Positions 42,815-52,450 of a stretch of 64,000 bases of DNA are shown one piece after another; the stretch's first letter is position 1, and the number at the start of each line of letters is the position of its first letter. The stretch covers positions 18,188 to 82,187 of the forward strand of contig NZ_CXPG01000027.1 of the NCBI RefSeq assembly GCF_001403735.1, read 5' to 3'. Both the position numbers and the translations under genes were made by a program. Source of the stretch: Jannaschia rubra. Lineage in GTDB: Bacteria > Pseudomonadota > Alphaproteobacteria > Rhodobacterales > Rhodobacteraceae. The notes beneath the pieces were generated by a model. It saw only the letters and a list, made by a program, of their open reading frames with translations. It did not search any database and was not told the origin of the DNA.

Positions 42815-44663
42815 CCGCGGGACCGTCCAAGCCGCGGTGATCGGCGATGTGCTGCCCGGGCTGGGACGGAACGCCCGCGGCATCCACGGTCGCGGACCGC
42901 GTACGCTCGGCGGCGGTCGCGGCGGGGCAGGGGGCTTGGCCGCGGGCCTCGCGGGGAACGTGATGCGGGTGCCGCAGAGCGTGGTGAAGCGGGTGGCGCA
43001 GGGCGGATGCCACACGCCGGCCGAGTTGCGGCGGCAAGCCGACTACGTGCTGCGCGACGAGGCCAGGATGGCGGCTTGGAGCAACCAGATCGGGGTGGAT
43101 CGGTCGCTCGAGGCCGAGGGCGTCGAGGCCATCGTCGCGGACTGGTCGGCCTCTTGGGCTGGTGCTCCCAAGCGGGGCCACACCGATCACCTGATCCTGA
43201 GTTTTCCCCAGGACACCGATCCGAAGGTCGCCGAGGCGATCGCGCGCGACTGGGGCCAGGCCTTGTTCGCAAGTGGCGAGCATCGGGACCGTTACCGCTA
43301 CGTGGCCGCGCTGCATGCCAACACCGAGCATGTGCATGCGCACTTCATCGTCGACAAGGTCGGTATGGAGGAGGGGCGGTTCCTGTCGATCAGCCGCCAT
43401 TCGGAGATCAGCTACGACCTGATGCGCGAGCTGCACGTGGCCGTCGCCGCCGAGCACGGCTTGGCGCTCAACGCCACGTCGCGGCTGAGCCGCGGCATCG
43501 TCGAGCATGCCCCGCGGCAAGCCGACATTCCGGCCGCACGGCTGGAGGGACGCACGCCGTTCATGGCGGGAATGGGCGAGGCCGAGCGCGAGGCGCGGCT
43601 GGAGGTCGTGCGGGGCTTCGCTGAGGACTACGCGCGTTTGGCAGAGGTCGCGGGTCTGGCGGGCCCGGACGAGGACGGGTTCATGGAGCGTCTCGCGAAG
43701 GCCGCGCGGTCCGCGGCGGATGCGCTCGGACGAGGGGAGACGATCATGGCGGGGTTCGAAGCGGTCGGCCTGGCGGAGCGGGATCCGGCCGCGCGGCTGA
43801 CGGCGGCCTGCGGGGCGCTCGAGCGCGAGGCGGAGCGGACCTGGACGGCGATCCGGGACATGGAGAGCTGCGCGGAGAAGGCGGAGCTGGAGCATCTGCT
43901 CGCCGCGAAGGCCGAGGCGGTGCAGGCGGTCCTAGGTCGGGGCGTGCTGGCCGGACATGAGCCCGCACCGCTCGCGACGGACATCCATGCGGTGCCGATG
44001 ATTGCCTCGCTGCGCGCGCTCGCGGACGGGCAGGGGGAGGCGACCGCGGCGGCGGACCGCGCGCTCGATGTCCTGAGAGAGCGCGTCGAGGCCGCGCTCG
44101 CCCCGCATGCGGAGGTTCTGGAGCGATCGGAGGTGACGGCCGAGGAGGTCGCGGCGCGCTTCGCCTGGCCGGGCCGCAGCGCGCAGGCGATCGAGGCAGG
44201 GCGCCCCGAAGGCATCGATCCCACAGCCTGGGAGGCGATGGAACATGCCGCGCGGGGAGCGGCGGTGCGCGCAGCGGCCGAACTGGCCATGACGTCTGAG
44301 CTCCGCGAGCCGGTCGCGCGCGCCGAGCTTGCAGCCGCCCCTGCATCGACGCGCCTCGCCGAGGTCGCGGCGGTCCAGGAGCTCGTTCGTGCCGTGCGTA
44401 GCGAGATGGGCGAGAAGGAGACTGAGGCTGTCGTCGTGGGGCAGGGGGGCTCGCTCTCCGACCACGTCGCCGATCCCGGCCTCCGTCATGTCGTTCGCTC
44501 CGAGCTGACCGCCATGGCCGCCGCCGGGTGGGACGCCGAGCCCGAGGCGCGCGACAGCGCCACCGTGGGAGCGGCGCGCGAACGCATGGCGGTCTTCGAC
44601 CGGGCCACGCGGGCGCAGGAGGCACGGAGCCGGACGGCACCCGAGCACGGGCTGGAACTCTGA
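42807..44663 (+). CDS. virD2: MOBP relaxase, VirD2-like
   Basis: 618 aa. N-terminal relaxase domain: ADYVLRD with candidate catalytic Tyr80, TDHLILSFP strand (about 126-134), and the metal-binding HxxxxHxH at H170, H175, H177 in HANTEHVHAHFIVD. The C-terminal 350 residues are long Ala/Glu-rich helices without clear domains. It nicks oriT, stays on the 5' end and is led to the channel by VirD4. GGAGG before the ATG at 42807. Confidence 0.92.
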   Translation: MADRGTVQAAVIGDVLPGLGRNARGIHGRGPRTLGGGRGGAGGLAAGLAGNVMRVPQSVVKRVAQGGCHTPAELRRQADYVLRDEARMAAWSNQIGVDRSLEAEGVEAIVADWSASWAGAPKRGHTDHLILSFPQDTDPKVAEAIARDWGQALFASGEHRDRYRYVAALHANTEHVHAHFIVDKVGMEEGRFLSISRHSEISYDLMRELHVAVAAEHGLALNATSRLSRGIVEHAPRQADIPAARLEGRTPFMAGMGEAEREARLEVVRGFAEDYARLAEVAGLAGPDEDGFMERLAKAARSAADALGRGETIMAGFEAVGLAERDPAARLTAACGALEREAERTWTAIRDMESCAEKAELEHLLAAKAEAVQAVLGRGVLAGHEPAPLATDIHAVPMIASLRALADGQGEATAAADRALDVLRERVEAALAPHAEVLERSEVTAEEVAARFAWPGRSAQAIEAGRPEGIDPTAWEAMEHAARGAAVRAAAELAMTSELREPVARAELAAAPASTRLAEVAAVQELVRAVRSEMGEKETEAVVVGQGGSLSDHVADPGLRHVVRSELTAMAAAGWDAEPEARDSATVGAARERMAVFDRATRAQEARSRTAPEHGLEL

Positions 44664-44667
44664 TCCG

Positions 44668-46773
44668 ATGATCACGTCGATGGAGAGCCGCTGGCGCTAC
44701 CCGCTGGCCGCTATGATCGGTCTCGCCGGCGGCGCGGTGCTGGGGCTGGCACTCGCCACGTTGGCCGCGATGGCGATGCTGCGCGAGCCGTTGGAGACCT
44801 TCGCCCTAGCGGAGCCGTGGTTCGTGCGCTGGTCGACCGCCGAGCTCGGGGTGAACCCGGCGGTGCTGCGCTCGGTCTGGATGCTTACGCTCGGGCCGAT
44901 GGTCGCGTTCGCCGCGCTCGGTCTCGTCTCCGCCTGGCGCGGCGGGCTGACGGATTACGACGACGCGCATTTCCAGTCGGCCCGCGAGATGCGGCGCAAC
45001 AGGATGGTGGCGGGACTGAAGCGGAACGGCTTCGTCTACGGCAAGCTCGGACGCCCGGGTAAAGCCGGGCAGTTCGTCTCGGCGACGCCGGACCGTTTCC
45101 CGCACGCGATCATGATCGCGCCCACGGGTCGGGGCAAGAACGTCGGCTTCGTGTTCCCCAACCTCATGCACTTTCGCGGCAGCGCCGTGGTGCTGGACGT
45201 GAAGGGCGAGAACTTCGCCACCACCTCCGTCCATCGGACGAGGGCCCTGGGCAACAAGGTCTGGTACTTCTCGCCCTTCGACTACGTCGCCACATCGGAC
45301 GAGGACGGCGAGGAGGCGGACGGGCAGGGGCGCGAGGTCCGCACCCGGACGCACCGCTTCAACCCGCTTGCGCGCATTGCGGCGCTGCCCTCCACCGAGC
45401 AGCAGTTCACCGCCATCAACACGATGACCGACCTGTTCCTGTCGGTCGAGTCCAAGGACGCCGAGAGCTTCTTCCAGGCGGGCCGGTCTCTCTTCGTGGT
45501 CGCCTGCCTTCGCGCCATCGAGACCGGCACGCCGACCATTGGCGAGGCGCTGCGGATCATGAACGGCGGCGGCAACAAGAAGGAGAGCTACCGCCTGATC
45601 GCCGAGGAGACCGGGATCGCGGTAGTCCGGGAAGTGTTCCTCGGCATGGCCGACCAGATCGACAAGATCCTCGACAGCTACGTGTCGGTGATCCGCGGCG
45701 CGGGCCTGCAGCTCTGGCTCGACCCGGCGGTGGACCGGGCGACGAGCGCGTCCGACTTCGACCTCGCCTCGTTCCGGCGCGAGGCGCAGACGCTCTACAT
45801 CGCGATCCAGCCCGAGGAGCTGCGCACGCTGGCGCCCTTGGTGCGGCTCCTCTTCGCCGACGCCATCGCCTCGCTGCAGCGCGCGCAGCCCGGTTCGGAC
45901 GAGCCGCATCCGGTGATGTTCGTGCTCGACGAGTTCGACCAGCTCGGCCGACAGCCCAACGTGCTGCAGGCGCTCAAGACCATCCGCTCCTACGGAGGGC
46001 GGTTCTTCATCGTCACGCAGTCGATCCCCGGGCTGGAGAGCGTCTATGGCGAGACCGACCGGCGCGCGCTGCTCGCGGCCGCCGGCGTGCAGATCTACAT
46101 GACGCCCCAGGACGATCGCACGGCGGAGGTGCTGTCGAGCGCGCTCGGTCGGACGACCATCGTGGCCAAGACGCGCAGCCAGGGCGCGGTGCAGCGGCTG
46201 GACGAGAGCGGCAACGTCTCGCGGCGCTCCGAGGAGCGGCCGCTGATCTCGGCGTCCGAGACGCTGCGGCTGGACACGTCCAAGGTGCTGATCCTGCCCG
46301 AGGGGCAGTACCCGATCCTGGCGGACCGGATCACCCACTACGCCGACCGGCACTTCAAGCGCATCGACGCGGCCCGCGCGGGCCATCCGCTGCCCTACCC
46401 GCCCGCAACCGTCCCGGAGCCGTCCCGGCCGCGCAAGATGGGTGCGTTCCTTGCGGAGGCGCAGGGGGCGGGCGACGCCCTCGACCCGGCTGACGGGGAG
46501 GAGTTCGCGGCCGAGGCGAAGGGAGGCCTCGCCGCAGTAGGCGACCGGGCCCGGGCGCGGCCGAAGGGACGGCGCGCGCCGCCGGTGAGGGGCCATGGTG
46601 CCGAGGGCGTCGCGGTTGGTGGTCGAACCGATCAGTTCGCACCCTCGGTCGTCCAGGATGTCACAGGGGTAACGGTCGAGCCCGCAGCTGATCCGGTCCC
46701 GGAGATCATCCCGGCCAGACCGCCACGTCGCCGACCGCCGGAGCGTCGCGTGGCCACGGGCGGAGACGCCTGA
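44668..46773 (+). CDS. virD4: VirD4/TraG coupling protein
   Basis: 701 aa. Two N-terminal transmembrane helices (about 13-35 and 72-92), Walker A APTGRGKN (about 152-159, Asn where most ATPases have Thr/Ser, as VirD4/TraG members often vary here), Walker B VMFVLDEFDQLG, and a VTQSIPGLESVYG segment. The Pro/Arg-rich tail after 580 is variable. It recruits the relaxosome to the VirB channel. Starts 4 bp after the relaxase stop. Confidence 0.95.
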   Translation: MITSMESRWRYPLAAMIGLAGGAVLGLALATLAAMAMLREPLETFALAEPWFVRWSTAELGVNPAVLRSVWMLTLGPMVAFAALGLVSAWRGGLTDYDDAHFQSAREMRRNRMVAGLKRNGFVYGKLGRPGKAGQFVSATPDRFPHAIMIAPTGRGKNVGFVFPNLMHFRGSAVVLDVKGENFATTSVHRTRALGNKVWYFSPFDYVATSDEDGEEADGQGREVRTRTHRFNPLARIAALPSTEQQFTAINTMTDLFLSVESKDAESFFQAGRSLFVVACLRAIETGTPTIGEALRIMNGGGNKKESYRLIAEETGIAVVREVFLGMADQIDKILDSYVSVIRGAGLQLWLDPAVDRATSASDFDLASFRREAQTLYIAIQPEELRTLAPLVRLLFADAIASLQRAQPGSDEPHPVMFVLDEFDQLGRQPNVLQALKTIRSYGGRFFIVTQSIPGLESVYGETDRRALLAAAGVQIYMTPQDDRTAEVLSSALGRTTIVAKTRSQGAVQRLDESGNVSRRSEERPLISASETLRLDTSKVLILPEGQYPILADRITHYADRHFKRIDAARAGHPLPYPPATVPEPSRPRKMGAFLAEAQGAGDALDPADGEEFAAEAKGGLAAVGDRARARPKGRRAPPVRGHGAEGVAVGGRTDQFAPSVVQDVTGVTVEPAADPVPEIIPARPPRRRPPERRVATGGDA

Positions 46774-46780
46774 CGACCTG

Positions 46781-47185
46781 TCAGACGAGTTCGATGCCCT
46801 CCAGGTCGGCGGCACGCCGCAGCGCCCGGTCCGCCGTCGCCAACGGCAGGGCACGGTTCTGGGCAAGAGCGAGATAAGCTGCGTCGTAGGCCGTCAGGCG
46901 ATGGCGCGCGGTAAGGGCGACAACGCCCACGTCGCCGCCCGCCGCCACGTCGACCGACTCCAGCGGGAGAAGGCGCAGGCGCAGCAGCGAGGGAACGATC
47001 TCGGCCTCGGGCAGACGTCCACGCCGTGCCGCCACCCCGAGGATGTTGCGCAACTCGTGCCAGATGAGGCCGGGCGCAACCGCGCCCTCGGCCGCCACGA
47101 GGTGCAGGATCGCGTCGGCTGCAGTGTTGTCCTCGTCGGGCAGCACCCAAGCGGCCGCGATGGAGGCGTCGACGACGAGGCTCAC
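46781..47185 (-). CDS. PIN-domain toxin (VapC-like)
   Basis: 134 aa. PIN RNase with acidic residues VVDASIAAAWVLPDED (D6), HELRNIL (E), LTAYDAAYLALA (D) and ATADRAL (D), the four-acid site. Preceded 10 bp upstream by its antitoxin. Lies tail-to-tail with virD4, in a typical plasmid-stabilising position. Confidence 0.92.
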   Translation of the reverse strand: MSLVVDASIAAAWVLPDEDNTAADAILHLVAAEGAVAPGLIWHELRNILGVAARRGRLPEAEIVPSLLRLRLLPLESVDVAAGGDVGVVALTARHRLTAYDAAYLALAQNRALPLATADRALRRAADLEGIELV

Positions 47186-47195
47186 GAAGGGCGGC

Positions 47196-47435
47196 TCAGC
47201 GCCGGCCGTCGTCGCGCCAGGCGATCAGCTCGTCGGCGGTGGTGGGTGCAAGACCCGCGCGTGCAGCGAGGATATCGGCCACCGCGGCCCGCGCGTCGCC
47301 GGTTCGCGCGACCGGCACCAGCCGCGCCACGGGCACGTCGCCGCGCGCGATCGTGATTTCCTCGCCGGCCTCGACGCGGGCGAGGAGCTCGCTGAGCCGG
47401 GTCTTCGCTTCGCCGGTCTTGACGACGGTGGACAT
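47196..47435 (-). CDS. Phd-family antitoxin of the PIN toxin
   Basis: 79 aa. TGEAKTRLSELLARVEAGEEITIARGDVPVARLVPVA is the Phd/YefM DNA-binding part; the C-terminal ADELIAWRDDGRR tail would occupy the toxin active site. First gene of the pair. Confidence 0.9.
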   Translation of the reverse strand: MSTVVKTGEAKTRLSELLARVEAGEEITIARGDVPVARLVPVARTGDARAAVADILAARAGLAPTTADELIAWRDDGRR

Positions 47436-47641
47436 GGGGGGCTCCGAAGTTCAACCCGGAGCACGATAGAGCGCCAGGGCGAGATTGGTCAAGACTTGGT
47501 CAAGTTGGACCGGTAAGGATTATTATGTAATATGAAGAAGGTCTGGGCACCCGGAGGCGTGGCGCATGGCTATACCTCCTGCGACGTACGTCACGGAACG
47601 GCTCGGTGCGGTATCGTTCAACCGCTACAAGCGTCTTCTAG

Positions 47642-48097
47642 TCATCCGCTCGGTCGATTGTACCGGATGAACGGCGTTTCCGTCCCAACGCGGTCGTAGA
47701 GTCTGCGGCCCGCTTCGTTATGATGCTGCGTCAGCCAGTAGACGTTTGGGGCGCGGGCTTCGTCTGCAGCAGCGTAGACTGCCTCGATCAACTGTCGCCC
47801 TACGCCCGTTCCGCGCAGGGTGGGATCGACGTAGAGGTCCTGAAGGTAGCACACGCGCTCGATGCGCCAGCAATGCGCGTGGAAGAGGTAGTGAACCAGT
47901 CCCACACCCCGCCCGTCGGCTTCCGCGATCAGACCGTAGGGCTGCGTCGGGTCGTCCCCCAGCAGCCGAGCGAACGTCGTGGCGTAGACGTCTTCGGGCA
48001 CCTCGGTCTCGTAGTAGGCAAGATAGCCTGTCCAGAGCCGGCGCCATTGCTCCTCGTCATCCTTCTGGATGGGACGGATCATCAGTGACGTCTGCAT
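47642..48097 (-). CDS. GNAT-family N-acetyltransferase
   Basis: 151 aa. GNAT fold with the acetyl-CoA pyrophosphate loop in RGTGVGRQLIEAVY, the preceding LQDLYVDP strand, and a C-terminal VYWLTQHHNEAGRRLYDRVG signature. Substrate unknown (small amine or protein). It ends 46 bp before the left end of the transposon, so it is intact host-replicon sequence. Confidence 0.88.
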   Translation of the reverse strand: MQTSLMIRPIQKDDEEQWRRLWTGYLAYYETEVPEDVYATTFARLLGDDPTQPYGLIAEADGRGVGLVHYLFHAHCWRIERVCYLQDLYVDPTLRGTGVGRQLIEAVYAAADEARAPNVYWLTQHHNEAGRRLYDRVGTETPFIRYNRPSG

Positions 48098-48143
48098 GAT
48101 CGAAGTCCTTTGAATCGTTCGGGCGGAGAGGTCGCGGGATATC

Positions 48144-48179
48144 GGGTCGTTTGCAGGAGAGTGCGAAATCCTACGCTAA
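48144..48179 (+). repeat. left terminal inverted repeat (IRL)
   Basis: Begins GGGTCGTTTGCAGG and ends GAAATCCTACGCTAA, close to Tn5393-type Tn3 ends. Pairs with 63633-63668 with two mismatches. Confidence 0.85.
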
Positions 48180-48191
48180 CGCCGAGGCCGT

Positions 48192-48449
48192 TCACCTCGG
48201 GTTGGCTCCCGCCTCCGGTTTGGACCCTTTGCCGAACAACTGCTGCAGGAGCTGCTCGGATCGCTTCAGCCCCTCGTCGGTGAAGGCGACCGATTTCGCC
48301 TTTCCCACCGGATCAGTGATCCACCCTTTCCGGTGCAACCGGTCCATGCTGTCCCAGTCGAACCCCTTCCAGGCGCGCCGGCCGTCGTGAAGGGTCAGGC
48401 GCAGGAGGGCCAGCACGGCCGCGTCGATCTTGTCTTCGTCGAGATCCAT
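48192..48449 (-). CDS. DUF6429 family protein
   Basis: 85 aa. MDLDEDKIDAAVLALLRLTL start, WKGFDWDSMDRLHRKGWI middle and KAKSVAFTDEGLKRSEQLL end, the DUF6429 pattern, a winged-helix-like small protein often found beside Tn3 and other transposases. Sits between IRL and tnpR, same strand as tnpR. Function unknown. Confidence 0.75.
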   Translation of the reverse strand: MDLDEDKIDAAVLALLRLTLHDGRRAWKGFDWDSMDRLHRKGWITDPVGKAKSVAFTDEGLKRSEQLLQQLFGKGSKPEAGANPR

Positions 48450-48481
48450 GGCGTCCGCTCCTCCCTGAAGACCTTCGGGCG

Positions 48482-49093
48482 TCATACTCCCAGAAGCCGC
48501 TTCCCGTTCTCGCGCAGGTTTCCCTCTGGATCCACATATCGGTAGAGCGTCACCGGCCTGATCTTCAGCTCCCTGCAGAGTTCGGAGACGGAGGTGTCCC
48601 GGTTGGCCATCGCTGCCTGCGCCATGCGCAGCTGGGCCTTGGTCAGCGCGAACTTGCGACCGCCCTTCCGCCCCCGCGCCCGTGCGGCGGCAAGCCCGGC
48701 CATCGTCCGCTCCCGGATGAGCTCGCTCTCGAACTCGGCGAGGGAGGCGAAGATGCCGAAGGACAGTCGTCCGTGTGCCGTGGTCGTGTCGATCCGGGCG
48801 CCCTGGCCGGTCAGGACCTTCAGGCCGACACCGCGGTCGGAGAGACCAGTGACCGTCTTCACCAGGTGATGCAGGCTGCGCCCCATCCGGTCGAGCTTCC
48901 AGATCACCAGCACGTCGCCGTCCCGGAGGGCCTTCAGGCAGGCTTCGAGGCCAGGACGCGCGTCTGTCTTGCCGGAGGCCCTGTCCAAGTAGATCTGGTC
49001 CTCCCCGACACCCGCAGCGAACAGGGCGTCCCGCTGCAGGTCGAGGGACTGGCTTCCGTCGGCCTTCGAGACCCGCGCATAGCCGATCAGCAT
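48482..49093 (-). CDS. tnpR: TnpR serine resolvase
   Basis: 203 aa. Catalytic Ser in LIGYARVS (S9), WKLDRMGRSLHHL, ELIRERTMAGL and a C-terminal helix-turn-helix (VSELCRELKIRPVTLYRYV). Resolves Tn3 cointegrates at res. The start at 49093 gives the canonical N-terminus; it diverges from tnpA. Confidence 0.94.
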   Translation of the reverse strand: MLIGYARVSKADGSQSLDLQRDALFAAGVGEDQIYLDRASGKTDARPGLEACLKALRDGDVLVIWKLDRMGRSLHHLVKTVTGLSDRGVGLKVLTGQGARIDTTTAHGRLSFGIFASLAEFESELIRERTMAGLAAARARGRKGGRKFALTKAQLRMAQAAMANRDTSVSELCRELKIRPVTLYRYVDPEGNLRENGKRLLGV

Positions 49094-49213
49094 GTGTCGC
49101 AAACGATGGTTTGGGACAGATCGTGGAGACCCGTGTATCCGGGCATGTCTGGCGTTCCTCAATCCATATCGTAATCAAAGATACGCAAAGGGATCCGGGG
49201 GAGCAAAAGGAAC
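49094..49213. promoter_or_regulatory. res site and divergent tnpR/tnpA promoters
   Basis: 120-bp spacer between divergent tnpR and tnpA, the usual place of the res site in Tn3-subgroup elements. Individual subsites were not resolved. Confidence 0.55.
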
Positions 49214-52099
49214 ATGGCCCACAGGACTATCCTGACATCGAAGCAAAGGGATGTCCTGTTCGGCCTCCCCACGGACGACGCGCGGCTACTGAAGCACTAC
49301 ACGCTCTCGGACGAGGACCTTGCGCATATCAATCGGCGCCGCCGTCCGCGGAACCGGCTCGGCTTCGCCCTACAGCTCTGTGCGCTGCGCTACCCCGGAC
49401 GAGCTCTCTTGCCGGAGGAACTCATCCCGGCCGAGATCACCCGCTTCCTCGCCGCCCAGCTCGGCCTGAAGGACGCCGATCTCGACGACTATGCCGCGCG
49501 GGAGGAAACGCGACACGAGCACATGGCGGCCCTGCGGAAGATCTACGGCCACCGGTCCCTCTCGGGCCTGGGAGTCCGGCACATGCGGGCTTGGCTGGAG
49601 GATCAGGCCGAACTCGCCATCTCGAACGAGGATATCGCCCGCCGTTTCATCGAGCAGTGCCGCCGGACCCGGACGATCCTGCCGGCCATCTCCACGGTCG
49701 AACGGCTTTGTGCCGACGCCCTCGTCGTCGCCGAGCGCCGGATCGAGGCGCGGATCGCAGACCGTCTGAGCGGCGATCTCCGCAGGGCTCTCGATGCCCT
49801 GCTGGAGGACATGGTCGACGATCGGCTGACCCGGTTCGTCTGGTTGCGCCAGTTCGAGGTCGGGAGCAACTCGGCCGGGGCGCGTCGGCTGCTGGATCGG
49901 CTGGATGACCTGCAACGCTTCGAGCTTCCGCCAGAGGTTTTCCAGGGTGTTCCCGAGCATCGGGTCATCCGGCTGCGTCGTCAGGGCGAGCGCTATTATG
50001 CGGATGGACTTCGCGATCTCCCGGACGATCGGCGCCACGCGATCCTCGTCGTCTGCGTGGTGGAGTGGCGCCGCGCGATCGCGGATGCGGTGGTCGAGAC
50101 CCACGACCGGATCGTCGGCAGGACGTGGCGGGAAGCGGCCCGGTTAAGCGAGGCGGAGTTGGATGGGGCGCAACCGGCGGTCCGGAAGACCCTGCGCGCG
50201 TTCCGCGACATGGGTACGGCGCTTCTCGAGGCAAAGACCGACGGCGCATCCCTCGAGGGGGCGATCTCTTCCAGCCCGGGATGGACGGCCCTGCAATCGC
50301 TCGTTGCCGTCGCAGCCCGGTTGACGGACACGCTGTCGTCGGACCCGATCTCCCATGTCATGCAGGGGCACCGGAGGTTCCGCCGATACGCCCCCCGCAT
50401 GCTGCGGCTCCTCGAGATCGAAGGGGCGGAGGTGGCCAGACCTCTGCTTGCAGCCGCGGAGGTGATCCGGTCCGGCAAGGCTCACAGCCGGCCGACGCAG
50501 TTCCTGCGGCGCACGTCGAAGTGGCACCGTCACCTGAAAGACCAAGTGGCCGGGGACGATCGGCTTTGGGAGGTCGCGGTCATGTTCCATCTGCGCGATG
50601 CGTTCCGCTCGGGCGACATCTGGCTGGCGAACTCCCGGCGCTACGGCGACATGAAACATGTTTTGGTGCCAGCTCAAGCAGCGGAAGAAAGCCCGCGTCT
50701 CGCCGTTCCCCTCGATCCCGAGGATTGGTTGAGCGATCGCCGGGCCCGGATGGACCTCGGCCTCGAAAGACTGAGCCGCGCCGCGCGGTCGGGCGCGATC
50801 CCCGGCGGATCGATCGAGAATGGCGTTTTGCAACTCAGTCGGTTGCCGACTTCGGTGCCGTCCGGGGCCGACGAGCTCGTGGTCGATCTCTACCGCCGGA
50901 TCCCGGAGACGCGGATCACCGACATCCTCCTGGACGTGGACCGGGAGACCAGGTTCACCGAGAGTTTCCCGCATCTCCGGACCGGCGCTCCGCCGAAGGA
51001 CCGGATCGGCTTGTTGAACGTGCTCCTGGCCGAGGGGCTGAACCTCGGCCTGAGCAAGATGGCCGAAGCGAGCAATTCCCACGGCTTCTGGGAATTGCTG
51101 CGGCTCTCCCGCTGGCACCTGGAAAGCGACGCCTACGCCCGCGCGCTGGCCAGCGTCGTCGAGGCGCAGGCCAATCTGCCGATGGCCCGCCTCTGGGGTC
51201 TGGGTACCACCGCCTCCAGCGACGGCCAGTTCTTCCCCACCACCCGGCAAGGGGAGGCGATGAACCTGGTCAATGCAAAGTATGGGTCCGAGCCGGGTCT
51301 GAAGGTCTATACCCATGTCTCCGATCAGTTCGCCCCCTTCGCGTCCCGGACCATTCCCGCCACGGTCAGCGAGGCGCCGTACATCCTGGATGGACTGCTG
51401 AACACCGAGACCGGCAAGCGGATCCGGGAGCAATATGCCGATACCGGCGGCTTCACCGATCACGTCTTCGCCGTCACCTCGATCCTCGGTCACCGGTTCA
51501 TCCCGCGCATCCGCGACCTGCCATCCAAGCGCCTATACGTCTTCGATCCCAGAGCCATGCCATCGAACCTCAGGGGTCTGTCCGGTGGCATGGTCCGCGA
51601 GCGCCTGATCGCCTCCAACTGGCCGGACATCCTGAGGGTGACCGCGACCATGACGGCCGGAACCGTCGCGCCGAGCCAGATCCTGCGCAAGTTCGCCTCC
51701 TACCCCCGGCAGAACGACCTGGCCGCGGCGCTTCGCGAAGTGGGCCGCGTCGAGCGGACACTCTTCATGATCGAATGGGTGCTGGATACCGATATGCAGC
51801 GCCGCGCCCAGATCGGTCTTAACAAAGGTGAGGCGCATCATGCATTGAAGAACGCGCTCAGGATCGGCCGTCAGGGCGAGATCCGCGATCGCACGGCCGA
51901 GGGGCAGCATTACCGGATGGCCGCGCTCAACTTGCTGGCCGCCATCGTCATCTACTGGAACACGGCCCGGCTGGGGGAGGCCGTTACTCGGCGCACGCGC
52001 GCGGGGCTTCCTGTCCCGCCCGAGCTTCTGGCGCATACCTCCCCGCTCGGCTGGGCGCACATCCTGCTGACCGGGGAGTACAAATGGCCGAAGAGGTAG
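49214..52099 (+). CDS. tnpA: Tn3-family transposase TnpA
   Basis: 961 aa, near full family length. N-terminal LTSKQRDVLFGLPTDD DUF4158-type DNA-binding region and C-terminal DDE domain with D670 (TASSDGQFFP), a second acid about D743 (YADTGGFTDH) and E873 (NKGEAHHAL). Ends LTGEYKWPKR, as in Tn5393-like transposases. The terminal repeat that usually follows tnpA is absent at 52100-52200; the passenger operon lies there instead. Confidence 0.95.
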   Translation: MAHRTILTSKQRDVLFGLPTDDARLLKHYTLSDEDLAHINRRRRPRNRLGFALQLCALRYPGRALLPEELIPAEITRFLAAQLGLKDADLDDYAAREETRHEHMAALRKIYGHRSLSGLGVRHMRAWLEDQAELAISNEDIARRFIEQCRRTRTILPAISTVERLCADALVVAERRIEARIADRLSGDLRRALDALLEDMVDDRLTRFVWLRQFEVGSNSAGARRLLDRLDDLQRFELPPEVFQGVPEHRVIRLRRQGERYYADGLRDLPDDRRHAILVVCVVEWRRAIADAVVETHDRIVGRTWREAARLSEAELDGAQPAVRKTLRAFRDMGTALLEAKTDGASLEGAISSSPGWTALQSLVAVAARLTDTLSSDPISHVMQGHRRFRRYAPRMLRLLEIEGAEVARPLLAAAEVIRSGKAHSRPTQFLRRTSKWHRHLKDQVAGDDRLWEVAVMFHLRDAFRSGDIWLANSRRYGDMKHVLVPAQAAEESPRLAVPLDPEDWLSDRRARMDLGLERLSRAARSGAIPGGSIENGVLQLSRLPTSVPSGADELVVDLYRRIPETRITDILLDVDRETRFTESFPHLRTGAPPKDRIGLLNVLLAEGLNLGLSKMAEASNSHGFWELLRLSRWHLESDAYARALASVVEAQANLPMARLWGLGTTASSDGQFFPTTRQGEAMNLVNAKYGSEPGLKVYTHVSDQFAPFASRTIPATVSEAPYILDGLLNTETGKRIREQYADTGGFTDHVFAVTSILGHRFIPRIRDLPSKRLYVFDPRAMPSNLRGLSGGMVRERLIASNWPDILRVTATMTAGTVAPSQILRKFASYPRQNDLAAALREVGRVERTLFMIEWVLDTDMQRRAQIGLNKGEAHHALKNALRIGRQGEIRDRTAEGQHYRMAALNLLAAIVIYWNTARLGEAVTRRTRAGLPVPPELLAHTSPLGWAHILLTGEYKWPKR

Positions 52100-52450
52100 A
52101 CGCGCGAACTGACATTCGCGGCGCGGCTCTCCAACTTACGCAGTGCGGACCTTTTCTGTCATTCGCCGTCGACAACGGAATGTTCGGTGTCCTGCTCTTT
52201 GGGGATTTGCCTTCGGTGTAAGCAGTCAAAAGCGGCGCAGAAGGCGGCATACATTCCTCGAAAACCCTCTCGATCGAACGAGAAGCTCTGAGATCGCTTC
52301 CGCCAATCTTCTCGCGATCTTCACCGGCCAAGGCGATTGCCGCATCTTTGTTAAGATAAGCTAACAAAGTCTTACGTTTTTCCTGCGATACGCGCCTGGC
52401 GCAGGGCTGATATGCGTCCGCCTCAAGGTTAACGCCATGAGGAGGACGAT
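52100..52450 (+). promoter_or_regulatory. promoter/operator region of the catabolic operon
   Basis: 350 bp without a gene. It contains a perfect 8-bp inverted repeat CTTTGTTA-agataagc-TAACAAAG (52346-52369) in a distinctly AT-rich patch, a plausible operator. GAGGAGGA precedes the ATG at 52451. Confidence 0.55.

Noticed and set aside
44668..46773. Possible loss of function in VirD4 because Walker A has Asn instead of Thr/Ser
   Set aside because: The rest of the ATPase core is intact and this position varies in the VirD4/TraG family, so it is not called broken.
52100..52200. Expected terminal inverted repeat right after tnpA
   Set aside because: No match to GGGTCGTTTGC or its complement here; the only matching right end is at 63633-63668.
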